The notes: a model not told the origin generated them from the letters alone. A DNA stretch of 52,818 bases from JAISST01 sp050434145 (GCF_050434145.1 NZ_JBNPVX010000019.1:1-52818); one strand, 5' to 3'. Positions 25,494 to 34,579 are shown, numbered from the stretch's first letter. Numbers and translations: made by a program.

Positions 25494-25522
25494 TTGAAAT
25501 ATTGAGAAAAAAGTGTTAAAAT
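25494..25522 (+). promoter_or_regulatory. Promoter of the exported coiled-coil protein gene
   Basis: TTGAAA (25494-25499), 17-bp spacer, TAAAAT (25517-25522). It supports the downstream start at 25590 rather than the in-frame ATG at 25527. Confidence 0.55.
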
Positions 25523-25589
25523 ACAAATGAAACTAAAGCAAAAAAATCATTTGTTACACATTGATAACCAATACAGGAGGTTAGAATTA

Positions 25590-26183
25590 ATGAGAAAACT
25601 CACTTTGACAATGATAATAATATTTTCATTTTTTAATATATATTCTGAAGAAACAGCAATAAAAGATCAAATAACAGAATTAGAAGCAAAATTAAATCAA
25701 CTAAAGGAATCAGAAGCTATAGAGAAAAAAGACTTAAATATAAAGGATGATAATACAGATGATGAAAACTCACCAAAGGAAGGTAGTGGGGAAGTTATTT
25801 ATTATTACTTGCCTCCTGAAATAAAAGTTACTCCTGAAGAACGTGCAAGGGTGATAGGAAAAGCTAGGGAAAAAATAAAGAAAAGAGAGATAGATGAAAA
25901 AGTAGCCAAAGGAAAAGTAACTTTAGAACAAATCCAAGAAGAAGATGAGGCAAAAAAAGTAGCAAAAGAAGAGGCAGCTAAGGCTAAAGCTGAAGAAGAA
26001 ATGAAAAAAAAGTTAGAAAAGCTACAAAAAGAAGAAAAAATTAAAGCAGTAGAAAAGACATTAGGCATTACAGAAAAAGAAAAAAAAGATTGGGTTGAAT
26101 TTAATCAAATGTCTGAAGAGATGCAAGCTATTATGAAAAAGCAAAAAGAATTGGATGAAAAATATTTTAAAGTTAAAAAATAA
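25590..26183 (+). CDS. Exported coiled-coil protein, unknown function
   Basis: 197 residues. Signal peptide (MRKLTLTMIIIFSFFNIYS), then a short heptad helix (ITELEAKLNQLKE), a central YYYLPPEIKVTPEERARV segment, and a long highly charged Lys/Glu/Ala helix. Not a recognised enzyme; a periplasmic or surface structural role is plausible by composition. The frame is open from 25527, but ACAGGAGGTTAGAATTA directly precedes the ATG at 25590 and the signal peptide begins there. Terminator at 26247. Confidence 0.7.
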   Translation: MRKLTLTMIIIFSFFNIYSEETAIKDQITELEAKLNQLKESEAIEKKDLNIKDDNTDDENSPKEGSGEVIYYYLPPEIKVTPEERARVIGKAREKIKKREIDEKVAKGKVTLEQIQEEDEAKKVAKEEAAKAKAEEEMKKKLEKLQKEEKIKAVEKTLGITEKEKKDWVEFNQMSEEMQAIMKKQKELDEKYFKVKK

Positions 26184-26246
26184 GTTTTGACAAAAAATCT
26201 GGAAAAAGAAATTCAATATGTTATTAAAATAATATAATAATCTAAT

Positions 26247-26269
26247 AAAGACTGTGTTTGCAGTCTTTT
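26247..26269 (+). terminator. Intrinsic terminator after the coiled-coil gene
   Basis: AAAGACTG (26247-26254) pairs with CAGTCTTT (26261-26268), then T. Confidence 0.75.
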
Positions 26270-26352
26270 ATTGTTGTTTAAATTAATTACATAAAATTTA
26301 AGACCATTAATTGAGACACTATTTTATTTTAATTAAATAAATAAAAAAACTG

Positions 26353-26361
26353 TGCTATAAT
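26353..26361 (+). promoter_or_regulatory. Extended -10 element upstream of sbcD
   Basis: TGCTATAAT, about 73 bp before sbcD; no convincing -35. Confidence 0.4.
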
Positions 26362-26433
26362 TAAAAAAATCAAAAATTTATAAATGAAATTGATAGTTTA
26401 CCAAGAAAAATCGTATAAATATAGGAGAAAAAG

Positions 26434-27630
26434 ATGAAAATATTACATTGCTCAGATATTCACTTAGGAAAAAAACCATTTGGAACAAAGGAATTTTCTC
26501 AAAAAAGATACAAAGATTTTTTTGATGCTTTTAATAAAATGGTAAATATAGCTATTGAACGAAAGGTAGAAGTTTTTATTGTGGCTGGAGATTTATTTGA
26601 TAAGAAAGAAATAACTCCAGATATATTAAATAGAAGTGAGGAAATATTCAGAAAATTAAAAGAAAACAATATACATACAATTATAACAGAAGGAAACCAT
26701 GATAATATCAGTAATGATGATGAAATTAATTCATGGCAAAATTATTTAGAAGAAAAAGATTATGTTCAAAGAGGAAGTTACAAAATAATAGATGGAGAAT
26801 ACCAATTCAAAAAAATAAAAATAAAAGATGTAAATTTTTATGGTCTGGGTTATCCAGGATTTGCAATAGATAATGTCTTAGAAGAATTAGGAAAAATATT
26901 AAGTAAAAATGAAAAAAATTATATAATAGTCCACACAGCAATTAGCGGATCAGATTTTTTACCAGGTCTTGTAAACCCAGATACACTTGGAAATATTCAA
27001 GAAAAAGTAATATATATAGCAGGTGGACACTTGCATTCGCACAGTGTATTTCCTGCAAAAGATCCTTTTTTCTTTGTGCCTGGGTCATTGGAATATTGGG
27101 ATATAAAAAATGATAAAGGTCAAAAAAAGGGGGGCATAATATTTGACAGTGAAACAAAGAATAGAGAATTTGTAGAAATTTCTCCCAGAGAGAGGATTAT
27201 TACTGATTTTTATATGGTAAAAGGTGGCGAAGATGAGTATCTCCTAAAATTTGAAGAATTTGCTAAAAACTTAAACTTAGATGGAGAACAATTGGTAATA
27301 GTTAATATCATATGTGATCATAATGAATATATTAATACAGTCTCATTTGAGAAAATATTAGAATCAAATGGTGCATTAAAAGCGTTTGTGAATATAAAAC
27401 AAAAGAAGAAAAATGGAAATATTCAAGAAGATGATAAAAATATAACTTATTCTATTAAAGAAATGGAGAAAAATATTATAGAATCTTGGAACTTCTTCAA
27501 AAACAGTCATAGAATAGCTGATTATCTTGAAGAATATAAAAATATTCAAGAAGAAAAGGATAGAGGAGAGGATTTTTTGCTATTATTTGATAAAATGCTT
27601 GAGGAGGAATTAGCAGATGAGAGTAAATAG
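26434..27630 (+). CDS. sbcD: DNA double-strand break repair nuclease SbcD (Mre11-like)
   Basis: 398 residues. Metallophosphoesterase motifs in order: CSDIHLG near 6, GDLFDKKE near 54, EGNHDN near 89, then VHTAIS near 169 and GGHLHSHS near 196. Mn2+-dependent nuclease that works with SbcC to process hairpins and DNA ends. AGGAGAAAAAG precedes the ATG. The last codons overlap sbcC by 14 bp, indicating translational coupling. All metal-binding motifs are intact. Confidence 0.93.
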   Translation: MKILHCSDIHLGKKPFGTKEFSQKRYKDFFDAFNKMVNIAIERKVEVFIVAGDLFDKKEITPDILNRSEEIFRKLKENNIHTIITEGNHDNISNDDEINSWQNYLEEKDYVQRGSYKIIDGEYQFKKIKIKDVNFYGLGYPGFAIDNVLEELGKILSKNEKNYIIVHTAISGSDFLPGLVNPDTLGNIQEKVIYIAGGHLHSHSVFPAKDPFFFVPGSLEYWDIKNDKGQKKGGIIFDSETKNREFVEISPRERIITDFYMVKGGEDEYLLKFEEFAKNLNLDGEQLVIVNIICDHNEYINTVSFEKILESNGALKAFVNIKQKKKNGNIQEDDKNITYSIKEMEKNIIESWNFFKNSHRIADYLEEYKNIQEEKDRGEDFLLLFDKMLEEELADESK

Positions 27631-29971
27631 AGTGCACCTAGAAAATTATCGAGTCCATGAAAATATAGAAATAGAATTTGCTAAAGGTATAAACCTTTTG
27701 CTTGGTTCAAATGGAAAAGGAAAATCTTCTATATTAGAAGCAATTGGGTATGCTTTATTTGACTCAGATATGAGAAGAAAAAATCAAAAAGAAGCAATTA
27801 GAATAGGGGCTAATAAAGCCAAAATTGAAATAGAATTCACAGGAATAGATGAAATAGATTATGTAGTAGAAAAATTAATACCTGGAGGAACAAAATTTTA
27901 TAAAAAAGGAAGTGAACCAGATCCAAGTATTACAGATAAAAATAGAATAGAAACTATCAAGGGGCTTTGTGGAGTAAAAGGAGACCTTAAAGGAATTTAT
28001 GATAATGTAATCATTGCTAAACAAAATGAATTTATAAATGCCTTTAAAGAAACAGATGCAAAACGTGAAGAAATATTTAACAAAATATTTAATACTGAAA
28101 TTTATAAGAAAATATTTGATGGATATGGAAAAATTGCTTATGACAATTATAAAAAAACTTTGGAAATAGAAGAGGCAAGACTAAAGGAGAAAGAATCTAG
28201 TATAGAAGATCCTAAAGTTATTAAAGAACAATTAGTAGAATTAACAAAAGAACAAAAATTAATCATAAATAATTTAAAGGAAAAATCTGATAATAAGAAA
28301 AGATTGGATGAAGAAATAGAAAATTATAATAAAATTTTCAATATGATTGAAAAAGAAAATCTAAACATGCAGGCCCAAGAAAATTATATTGAATCTAAAA
28401 AGAAAGAGAAGGAAAGAGTAGAAAAACGATTGTTAGAGAGTCAAAAAGCAGAAAAATTACTTAATGAAACTTATGAAAGTCATGAGAAATATTTAAAACT
28501 ATCTGGAGAAATAAATAAAGAAAGGTTGTTACTAGAAAATGATAACAACCAAAGAGAGGAATACAACAAAATAGAAGCTAATATAAATAAAATTCAGAGT
28601 AAAAAAGAAGAATTAGCAGTATTGATAGAAGAAATAAAAGATGAAGAAAATGAAAATTATCAAGAACAATTGGACAGTTTTGAAAAATTGGAAAAAGAGA
28701 AAGAGTTTATAAAAGCAAATATAGAGAAATACAATGGATTAATAGAAGATAATAGGAATTCATTAGAAAAACTCCGAGAATATACTTGTCCTTATCTTCA
28801 TGAACCATGCAAAAATATTGAAAACAAGGATATATCGCAATTATTTAATGAAAAAGAAATCAATTATAAATTAGCTCAAGATAAATTGAAAAGTGACTTG
28901 GAAGATATTGAACTTCAATTAAAAGATAAAAAAAATATTAATAAAAAATTAATTTTATTGAAAAATAAAATTGAATTAAGTAAAAATGATAGTGAAAAAA
29001 TTGAAAAAGGAATTCTTATCATAGAAAAAGATATTTTGAAATTATCAGATAGTGAAATTTATAAGAAATTGGGCGATATTCATGAGATAATAGAAACTTT
29101 TATTCATAATAAAGTACAATTAGAAGAATATGTAAGAGAAAAAACAGTCAAGATAAAAGAAATGGAGAATATAAGGGAAAGTTTGGCTAAAGAATATCTT
29201 ATTTATATTGAAAACTTAAAGAAATCAAAAGAAATAGAAGCACTTAAAAGTGAAATTGAAACAATTCAAAAAGAAATAAAAGAAAAAATATTATTGGTTA
29301 GTAAAAGTAGAGAAAATCTTATAATATTAGATAAAAAATTAAAGGAAATAAAAATTCAAGAATTGAAAGAAAAAATGGTTCATTTGAATAATGTTATACA
29401 AGAATTGAATGTAACAAAAGGACAACTGGATGCGAATATTAAAAATATGACTATTAAAATCAAAGAAATTGAAAATAATATAGAATTAATCAAAGAAAAG
29501 AAGAGAATTATTAATATATTGGAAAAAAAATTGGAAATGACTGGATTTTTTAGAGAAAAAGTAAAGGGAATGGGGAAAGAAATGACAAAAAATATCTTAG
29601 AAGAGATAGAAAGGGAGGCTACAGAAAATTTTAGGCAAATAACAGGAACAGGAGATATTATTAATTGGTCCAACGAAGATGCTGACAAATATTTAGTAAA
29701 ATTGAAAAGACTGGATGGGGAGATAAGGTTTGATCAATTATCAGGTGGGGAACAAGTAGCAGTGGCAATTTCTATTAGAGGTGCTATGAGTTCAATATTT
29801 ACAGAAAGTAAATTTTCAATATTTGATGAACCAACAAATAATCTTGATCAAGAGAGAAGAAAAAGCTTAGCAGAATCAATAGGAGAAATTTTAAAAAATT
29901 TAGATCAAAGCATTATAGTAACACATGATGATACTTTTAGAGAAATGGCTGAGAAAGTAATTGAATTATAA
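27617..29971 (+). CDS. sbcC: DNA repair ATPase SbcC (Rad50-like)
   Basis: 784 residues, shorter than the roughly 1000 of many SbcC proteins. Walker A GSNGKGKSS lies near residue 31, the ABC signature LSGGEQVAV near 706 and Walker B FDEPTNNLD near 735, with two long coiled-coil arms between. The hook at the coil apex reads CPYLHEPC (about residue 393), with six rather than two residues between the cysteines of the usual CXXC zinc hook. The ATG lies within the sbcD end and is preceded by GAGGAGGAATTAGCAG. ATP-dependent partner of SbcD in DNA-end and hairpin processing. Confidence 0.92.
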   Translation: MRVNRVHLENYRVHENIEIEFAKGINLLLGSNGKGKSSILEAIGYALFDSDMRRKNQKEAIRIGANKAKIEIEFTGIDEIDYVVEKLIPGGTKFYKKGSEPDPSITDKNRIETIKGLCGVKGDLKGIYDNVIIAKQNEFINAFKETDAKREEIFNKIFNTEIYKKIFDGYGKIAYDNYKKTLEIEEARLKEKESSIEDPKVIKEQLVELTKEQKLIINNLKEKSDNKKRLDEEIENYNKIFNMIEKENLNMQAQENYIESKKKEKERVEKRLLESQKAEKLLNETYESHEKYLKLSGEINKERLLLENDNNQREEYNKIEANINKIQSKKEELAVLIEEIKDEENENYQEQLDSFEKLEKEKEFIKANIEKYNGLIEDNRNSLEKLREYTCPYLHEPCKNIENKDISQLFNEKEINYKLAQDKLKSDLEDIELQLKDKKNINKKLILLKNKIELSKNDSEKIEKGILIIEKDILKLSDSEIYKKLGDIHEIIETFIHNKVQLEEYVREKTVKIKEMENIRESLAKEYLIYIENLKKSKEIEALKSEIETIQKEIKEKILLVSKSRENLIILDKKLKEIKIQELKEKMVHLNNVIQELNVTKGQLDANIKNMTIKIKEIENNIELIKEKKRIINILEKKLEMTGFFREKVKGMGKEMTKNILEEIEREATENFRQITGTGDIINWSNEDADKYLVKLKRLDGEIRFDQLSGGEQVAVAISIRGAMSSIFTESKFSIFDEPTNNLDQERRKSLAESIGEILKNLDQSIIVTHDDTFREMAEKVIEL

Positions 29972-30119
29972 TGTTAATATAAATTTTTTAGAGAATAGGA
30001 TTATAAAATAATAATAAAGAATGACTTTGGATAAATAAATGTTTATCCCAAAATATACACTTTTGAAAAAGGTTGTAAGCATAGTAGAGTTTTAAAACCT
30101 AAAAAAACGTAAAAAAAAC

Positions 30120-30148
30120 TTGATTTTCGCCAAAAAATAGTATATTAT
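30120..30148 (+). promoter_or_regulatory. Likely promoter of the FadA-like pair
   Basis: TTGATT (30120-30125), 17-bp spacer, TATTAT (30143-30148). Confidence 0.45.
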
Positions 30149-30272
30149 ATTAGAGTATAAATCTTTTAATTTATAATATAGTTTTTATTGGTTTAAGGGA
30201 TAATATTGTTTATAATTAATTATAGATATAAAAGAAAATTGATTTTATAGAAAAAACTTAAGGTTATACTTT

Positions 30273-30288
30273 CAGAAGGAAACTTCTG
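30273..30288 (+). other. GAAA-tetraloop hairpin in the FadA-like leader
   Basis: CAGAAG (30273-30278), GAAA, CTTCTG (30283-30288), extendable by flanking T/A pairs. A GNRA-capped stem about 50 nt before the start codon may stabilise the mRNA or bind a regulator. Confidence 0.55.
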
Positions 30289-30336
30289 TAAAATAATATA
30301 TAATTATAATAAAATAAAAAGAGAGGTTAAAGAAAG

Positions 30337-30756
30337 ATGAAAAAATTATTGTTATTAGTGTTATCATTATTGGTAGTATCAGTATCGTTTACAGCTGAAG
30401 TAGATGAGTTATTTTCTAAGGTAAGTAATTTGGAAGATCAATTTACAGCTTTGGAAGCTATGGATAATGCAAGATATGAAGAAGAAAGAGAAAGAGCACA
30501 AGTTGCAGCAGAAGAATTAGCACAACAAAAAGTAATGGCAGCTCAAATCAATACTAGAATGAATGCAGTAAAAAATATGAAAGGGGATCAATATAAAGAA
30601 TTAGCAGCAAGATATAATGATGCTCTTAAAGAAGTACAAGCTCAAATAAAAGAAAATGAAAAAATAATTTCAGATTTTGCTAAAGTAGAAGCAACAAGAA
30701 ATCCAGTTGTTAAATCTACAGCTAAGAAAGCAGCTAAAAAAACAACTAAGAAATAA
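30337..30756 (+). CDS. FadA-family adhesin-like protein with Lys-rich tail
   Basis: 139 residues. A signal peptide (cleavage after SFTA) is followed by a FadA-like helical hairpin: LEAMDNARYEEERERAQVAA, then AARYNDALKEVQAQIKENE and FAKVEATRNP. This is the member of the window closest to classical FadA, including the Y.EER.RA segment. The C-terminus adds a Lys/Ala/Thr tail (KSTAKKAAKKTTKK) that FadA does not have. A second paralog follows 65 bp downstream, probably on the same transcript. GAGAGGTTAAAGAAAG precedes the ATG. Confidence 0.85.
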   Translation: MKKLLLLVLSLLVVSVSFTAEVDELFSKVSNLEDQFTALEAMDNARYEEERERAQVAAEELAQQKVMAAQINTRMNAVKNMKGDQYKELAARYNDALKEVQAQIKENEKIISDFAKVEATRNPVVKSTAKKAAKKTTKK

Positions 30757-30821
30757 ATATATTAGCTATTTCAGGGAATAATTTCTCTGCAAAAAATATA
30801 AAAATAAGTGAGGGGATTGTA

Positions 30822-31229
30822 ATGAAAAAATTATTAAAAAGTGCTGCATTAATATGTGTACTGTCAGGTATGGCTTATGCTTCTGATGCACAAGTATTGA
30901 CAATTGAAGAAAGATTTCAAATATTAGAAGAAGATCTTCAAGTAATGGAAGCAAAAGAACAAGAAATGTTTGAAGAAGAAGAAGCTAAAGCTCAAGTATC
31001 AGCACAAAACTTAGCAGCTTTGCAAGAAATGAGAGGACAATTATCAGTAAGAGTAAGACAAATGGAAGCAGAATCCAAAAAAAGTCTTTATCCTGCTGAA
31101 ATGAAAGAATTATTATCTCAATACAAAAGTCAATTAAAGCAAATAGAAGATCAAATCAAAGTTGAGCAAGCTGTTGTTTCTGACTGGAATAAAATGAAAG
31201 CAATAAGAAGTGCATCTGTAATCAGATAG
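30822..31229 (+). CDS. FadA-family adhesin-like protein
   Basis: 135 residues. A signal peptide ends at AYA, then a helical hairpin rich in Glu/Gln (EERFQILEEDLQVMEAKEQE, KAQVSAQNLAALQEM, LLSQYKSQLKQIEDQIKVE). It ends with the SDWNKMKAIR segment, parallel to SDFAKVEATR of the preceding paralog. Probably cotranscribed with it; closed by the terminator at 31258. A surface or periplasmic filament role is inferred from the family. Confidence 0.8.
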   Translation: MKKLLKSAALICVLSGMAYASDAQVLTIEERFQILEEDLQVMEAKEQEMFEEEEAKAQVSAQNLAALQEMRGQLSVRVRQMEAESKKSLYPAEMKELLSQYKSQLKQIEDQIKVEQAVVSDWNKMKAIRSASVIR

Positions 31230-31257
31230 TTATGTATAAAGTAGTTTAGTTAGTATA

Positions 31258-31292
31258 AAGGGCTCAGTATTATTATGGGCCCTTATTTTTTT
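31258..31292 (+). terminator. Intrinsic terminator after the FadA-like pair
   Basis: AAGGGCTC (31258-31265) pairs with GGGCCCTT (31277-31284), followed by ATTTTTTTT. The ribosome binding site of the next gene starts only a few bases after the T-run. Confidence 0.8.
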
Positions 31293-31307
31293 CAAGGGGG
31301 GTTAAAA

Positions 31308-31958
31308 CTGAAAATTATAATAAAAATTTTCTTGATAACGCTTATAGGAATACTTCTAACTGGATGTAACCTATTTTTTGGAAGAAGAGAAAAAAATTTG
31401 GAAGAAGAATTGAAGAAATCTATTGGAATAACAGGTATATCAGAAATAAAAGAAGGAGTATATAATGGCTCAAGAGTGGTTATAGAAGCTTTTGTAGATG
31501 AAAAACCTGAAAGAGAAAAAGTAGATTCATTAATATCATATAATATAGAGGAAAATGATTTTAATATATTATCATTTGTTTTTGATGGCTATGAATATGA
31601 AACTAGTGGAAATGCCAAAGGGTATATAAAAGTCCATAACCTTTCTAAAGAAACATTGAAAAGTGTAAAATTTCAAGATGTTTTTGTAGAAGGAAGTGAT
31701 TTATTATTTGAAAAAATAATAAATGACAAAATAAAAAAATTTAATAATACAACTTACTATAGAGATAATAAATTTCGTAAAAATAAGACTCAATTCTCAA
31801 AAATAAACTTTAAAATTAAAGATGCAGTTATGTATTTTAAAAATGATGAGGTAATTTTTGTTTTTCCACAATATGAATTATTTGACAATACTTATAAGAT
31901 GCCAAGATTTCGTTTTAAAAAGTCAGATATAGAACACTTGTTAGTAAAAGGAATTTAA
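31308..31958 (+). CDS. Lipoprotein of unknown function
   Basis: About 216 residues. A lipoprotein signal with lipobox LLTGC (Cys20) precedes a mature domain of unknown fold (VYNGSRVVIEAF, EYETSGNAKGYIKVHNL). An in-frame ATG at 31275 lies inside the upstream terminator hairpin and gives an implausible N-terminus. AAGGGGGG at 31294-31301 points instead to the CTG at 31308, a rare start codon. There is no room for a separate promoter between terminator and gene, so expression may rely on read-through. Confidence 0.65.
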   Translation: MKIIIKIFLITLIGILLTGCNLFFGRREKNLEEELKKSIGITGISEIKEGVYNGSRVVIEAFVDEKPEREKVDSLISYNIEENDFNILSFVFDGYEYETSGNAKGYIKVHNLSKETLKSVKFQDVFVEGSDLLFEKIINDKIKKFNNTTYYRDNKFRKNKTQFSKINFKIKDAVMYFKNDEVIFVFPQYELFDNTYKMPRFRFKKSDIEHLLVKGI

Positions 31959-31995
31959 AAAGGATTTTTCATATCACATGAAAGAATCCTTTTTT
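31957..31995. terminator. Bidirectional intrinsic terminator
   Basis: AAAAAGGATT (31957-31966) pairs with AATCCTTTTT (31985-31994) between convergent genes. Confidence 0.75.
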
Positions 31996-32043
31996 ACATA
32001 CATTTATATAATTTTAGTTTGTCAACAACATCTTTTTCTCTGC

Positions 32044-32823
32044 TTATTTTTTTTGAAATTTATGTAGAGCATCTGCTTGATTAGATGAAGTAAGAATAAT
32101 TTCAGGAACTTGTATATGATCAGGTAAATTACAGATATATGCTATATTTTTGGCTATATCCTCCGCAGAAGGTGGAACTATACCTTCATAGACCTTTTTG
32201 GCTTTTTCAGTATCACCATCAAATCTCACAATACTAAATTCAGTTTCAACAATTCCAGGTTCAACAGTAGTGACCCTAATAGGAGTATCTACCAAGTCAA
32301 TACGTAAGCCATCAGAAATATACCTCACAGCAGCCTTTGAACTACAATAAATAGCCCCACCAGCATATGCAGCATTACCAGCTACAGAACCAAGGTTGAT
32401 AATAGTTCCTACTTCTTGCCTTTTTACCATCTGAGGAACTACAGCATGAATCATGTATAAGATTCCTTTTACATTAGTATCGATCATATCATCAATTTCT
32501 TGAATAGTATTTTCAAAGACTTTGACAGTATTTAAAGCAAGTCCAGCATTATTTACTAAAATATCAATGTTTTTCCATTGTTCACCTAAAGAATTAATTT
32601 TATTTTTGATATCAGAGGAATTTCTTACATCCATTTCCAATGGTAATGCTTTTACACCAAAATCTTGTTCTATTATAGATTTTAAAGATTGAAGTCTCTC
32701 CATTCTACGACCAGTAATAATCACGTTTGCTCCAAGTTTTGCAAGTTCAATAGCACAACATTTTCCTATTCCACTAGTAGCTCCTGTTACCAAAGCTATC
32801 TTGCCTTTTATTCTGCTTTCCAT
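32044..32823 (-). CDS. Short-chain dehydrogenase/reductase (YdfG-like)
   Basis: 259 residues. Classical SDR motifs: TGATSGIG near 14 (cofactor binding), the MDVRN stretch, NNAG near 91, the catalytic Ser in INLGSVAG near 145, and YCSSK near 158. GRRMERL after the first beta-alpha-beta unit has the Arg residues that favour NADP(H). YdfG relatives oxidise serine, allo-threonine and 3-hydroxy acids; this activity is an inference. AAAGGAGAGATC precedes the ATG. It lies downstream of the Zorya-like cassette but has its own leader and a housekeeping look. Confidence 0.88.
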   Translation of the reverse strand: MESRIKGKIALVTGATSGIGKCCAIELAKLGANVIITGRRMERLQSLKSIIEQDFGVKALPLEMDVRNSSDIKNKINSLGEQWKNIDILVNNAGLALNTVKVFENTIQEIDDMIDTNVKGILYMIHAVVPQMVKRQEVGTIINLGSVAGNAAYAGGAIYCSSKAAVRYISDGLRIDLVDTPIRVTTVEPGIVETEFSIVRFDGDTEKAKKVYEGIVPPSAEDIAKNIAYICNLPDHIQVPEIILTSSNQADALHKFQKK

Positions 32824-32875
32824 GATCTCTCCTTTGAAAATTTAATATTTTTGAACCTTAAAATAAACTTTATAA

Positions 32876-33784
32876 TTAGATATATATATTATCATACCCC
32901 ATATTATAAACATATTTTTTTCTTTTTCCATAATATTCAATTAAAATCAGATCTTTGTATCCAAGATTAAAAAAGATCTCATCATTAATAAATTTTATTC
33001 GATCTTCAATCATACAAGAACATCTTTTAAATTCTTTGAACATAAGTTCTTTGATGTTTTCTTCAAAAAAATAATGATTTTTTTTAATCTTTTGTACTAG
33101 AGTAAAATTTTCTTCATTAAGTTTACATGAATCTTTAAATACACTTTTTTTTGTTCCAGTAAGTTCCTGATCTATCTTTAACATCTGTTCTTGAAATGGT
33201 GTCATATATTTTTTGACATCTTTTTTTTGAGCCGAATTTGACTTTCTAAGAGTCTCAAAAGAGAAATTTTCCATAGAGAAGTTATTTGCCACAATTTCTT
33301 TTTCTTCAACAGTCAAATGCCGATAACTTTCATAATTTGAAGTAAGAAGACAGTGCTTACATATATTAAAATCATCAAAATATACTTCATTTCCTTCTAC
33401 ATCATATTCTTTTATAATTTTTAAGTCATCAGGTCGTTGTGAAATAATATATTTAGTATTTATGCCACTAGATGCAATGGAATTAAGCTGATGGCACCAT
33501 GTAACATGAAATTTTAGTCTTATTTCTTGAGTATTTTCAAAAAATTCTTTTGTAAAAATAGCTATTTTTTTCCCTTTATGATTTTGATGTTCCAAAGTTC
33601 CATCTTCACATTCTTCAATCTCATGTAAATCTACTTCAAGACCATTACCCAAGATGTTTCCCCATTCAGAAGTAACAGTTAAAGTCATATGGTTTTTAAA
33701 CTTGGCTTTTTCATCTTTACCAATTCCCATTTTATTCTTCATTTGATTGAATGGCTCAAAGTCATAAAAATCAATTATTTTCAT
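32876..33784 (-). CDS. Unknown protein, third gene of the ZorAB-like cassette
   Basis: 302 residues, soluble, no family recognised. Visible features: a W-C-H at residues 96-98 (HVTWCHQLNSIASSG), a CXXC pair at 142-145 in NICKHCLLTSNYESYRHL, a central Lys/Glu-rich helical region, and CSC at 255-257 near a C-terminal half that ends in KKYVYNMGYDNIYI. Cys/His spacing would allow a metal-bound, possibly HNH-like, nuclease core, but I cannot confirm this. An upstream in-frame ATG at 33799 contains the GGAG that serves the ATG at 33784. Its position right after zorA- and zorB-like genes suggests that it is the effector. Confidence 0.6.
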   Translation of the reverse strand: MKIIDFYDFEPFNQMKNKMGIGKDEKAKFKNHMTLTVTSEWGNILGNGLEVDLHEIEECEDGTLEHQNHKGKKIAIFTKEFFENTQEIRLKFHVTWCHQLNSIASSGINTKYIISQRPDDLKIIKEYDVEGNEVYFDDFNICKHCLLTSNYESYRHLTVEEKEIVANNFSMENFSFETLRKSNSAQKKDVKKYMTPFQEQMLKIDQELTGTKKSVFKDSCKLNEENFTLVQKIKKNHYFFEENIKELMFKEFKRCSCMIEDRIKFINDEIFFNLGYKDLILIEYYGKRKKYVYNMGYDNIYI

Positions 33785-33875
33785 ACAAATATTCTCCATA
33801 TAAAACTTAATAAAAGTGATAGTAAACTATTTTTCAATATATTTTTTTGTTATATAAAATAAAAAAGTATAGAAG

Positions 33876-34574
33876 TTATTTTTTTCTGTTCAGAATTTCG
33901 TCAATATGTTTTTCTGAAAAAGTTCTTATTTTAAACTCCACCCTTCTAGATTTATCTTTGTCCTCCATATTATTGATCTCAATTTTTTTACTAAATGATA
34001 ACCCATTAGCAGTAACTTTTCCAATCATAAAGTCAGTATATTTATTCATTTGAGGAAGGGTCATAATATACTCCAAAGTAGCTCTGGTCCGACCTTGTGA
34101 TAATTCCATATTTTTGAAATAAGCAGCAATTTTATCTGTATCACTACTCCATTCAGAAGAGGTATGTCCTTCCACTCTTACTTCCTCGATTTCAGTATTA
34201 TATTTGTCAGAATATAAAATCTTGATATATCTAATAAAAAAATCATCTAATATAGCTTTAAATTTATCACTTAATTCTGTACTTCCTTGTTTAAAGTATA
34301 TATCAGGATTATTAAAAGTAATTGATAAATGTTCTTTATCAAGTTTAGCATCCCATTTGGTAAAATCATTTTCAAATTCTTTTTTTAAATCTTCATACAA
34401 GGCAATTTTTATATTATAATATTGTTCAGCGATATTCTCCATTTTTTCTTTTTCTTGATTGACTTTTAACATAAAAGAAATCGAAATAAACATAAAAATA
34501 ATCATAAGCCCAGACATTAAATCAGAGATTGATGGCCAAAAATCTTCTGTATATGTGTTATTAATCTTTCTCAT
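33876..34574 (-). CDS. zorB: ZorB-like/MotB-type OmpA-domain membrane anchor
   Basis: 232 residues. One membrane segment (about 16-36, SISDLMSGLMIIFMFISISF) carries an Asp at its start (D18), as in MotB/ZorB proton channels. A periplasmic OmpA-like domain follows, with VEGHTSSEW (134-142) and LSQGRTRATLEYI (158-170), the peptidoglycan-binding signature. In Zorya systems ZorB is the stator anchor beside ZorA. The ATG at 34574 lies 5 bp after the zorA stop; a GTG at 34583 falls in the ribosome binding site AGAGGTGAGG. Confidence 0.78.
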   Translation of the reverse strand: MRKINNTYTEDFWPSISDLMSGLMIIFMFISISFMLKVNQEKEKMENIAEQYYNIKIALYEDLKKEFENDFTKWDAKLDKEHLSITFNNPDIYFKQGSTELSDKFKAILDDFFIRYIKILYSDKYNTEIEEVRVEGHTSSEWSSDTDKIAAYFKNMELSQGRTRATLEYIMTLPQMNKYTDFMIGKVTANGLSFSKKIEINNMEDKDKSRRVEFKIRTFSEKHIDEILNRKK

Positions 34575-34579
34575 TTTCC

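Larger units (their letters stand above)
29972..30336 (+). other. Long leader region of the second FadA-like gene
   Basis: A 365-bp gene-free stretch. It contains the promoter at 30120-30148 and a GAAA-tetraloop hairpin at 30273-30288, giving a transcript leader of about 180 nt before the FadA-like gene. No ORF with a ribosome binding site is seen in it. Confidence 0.5.
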
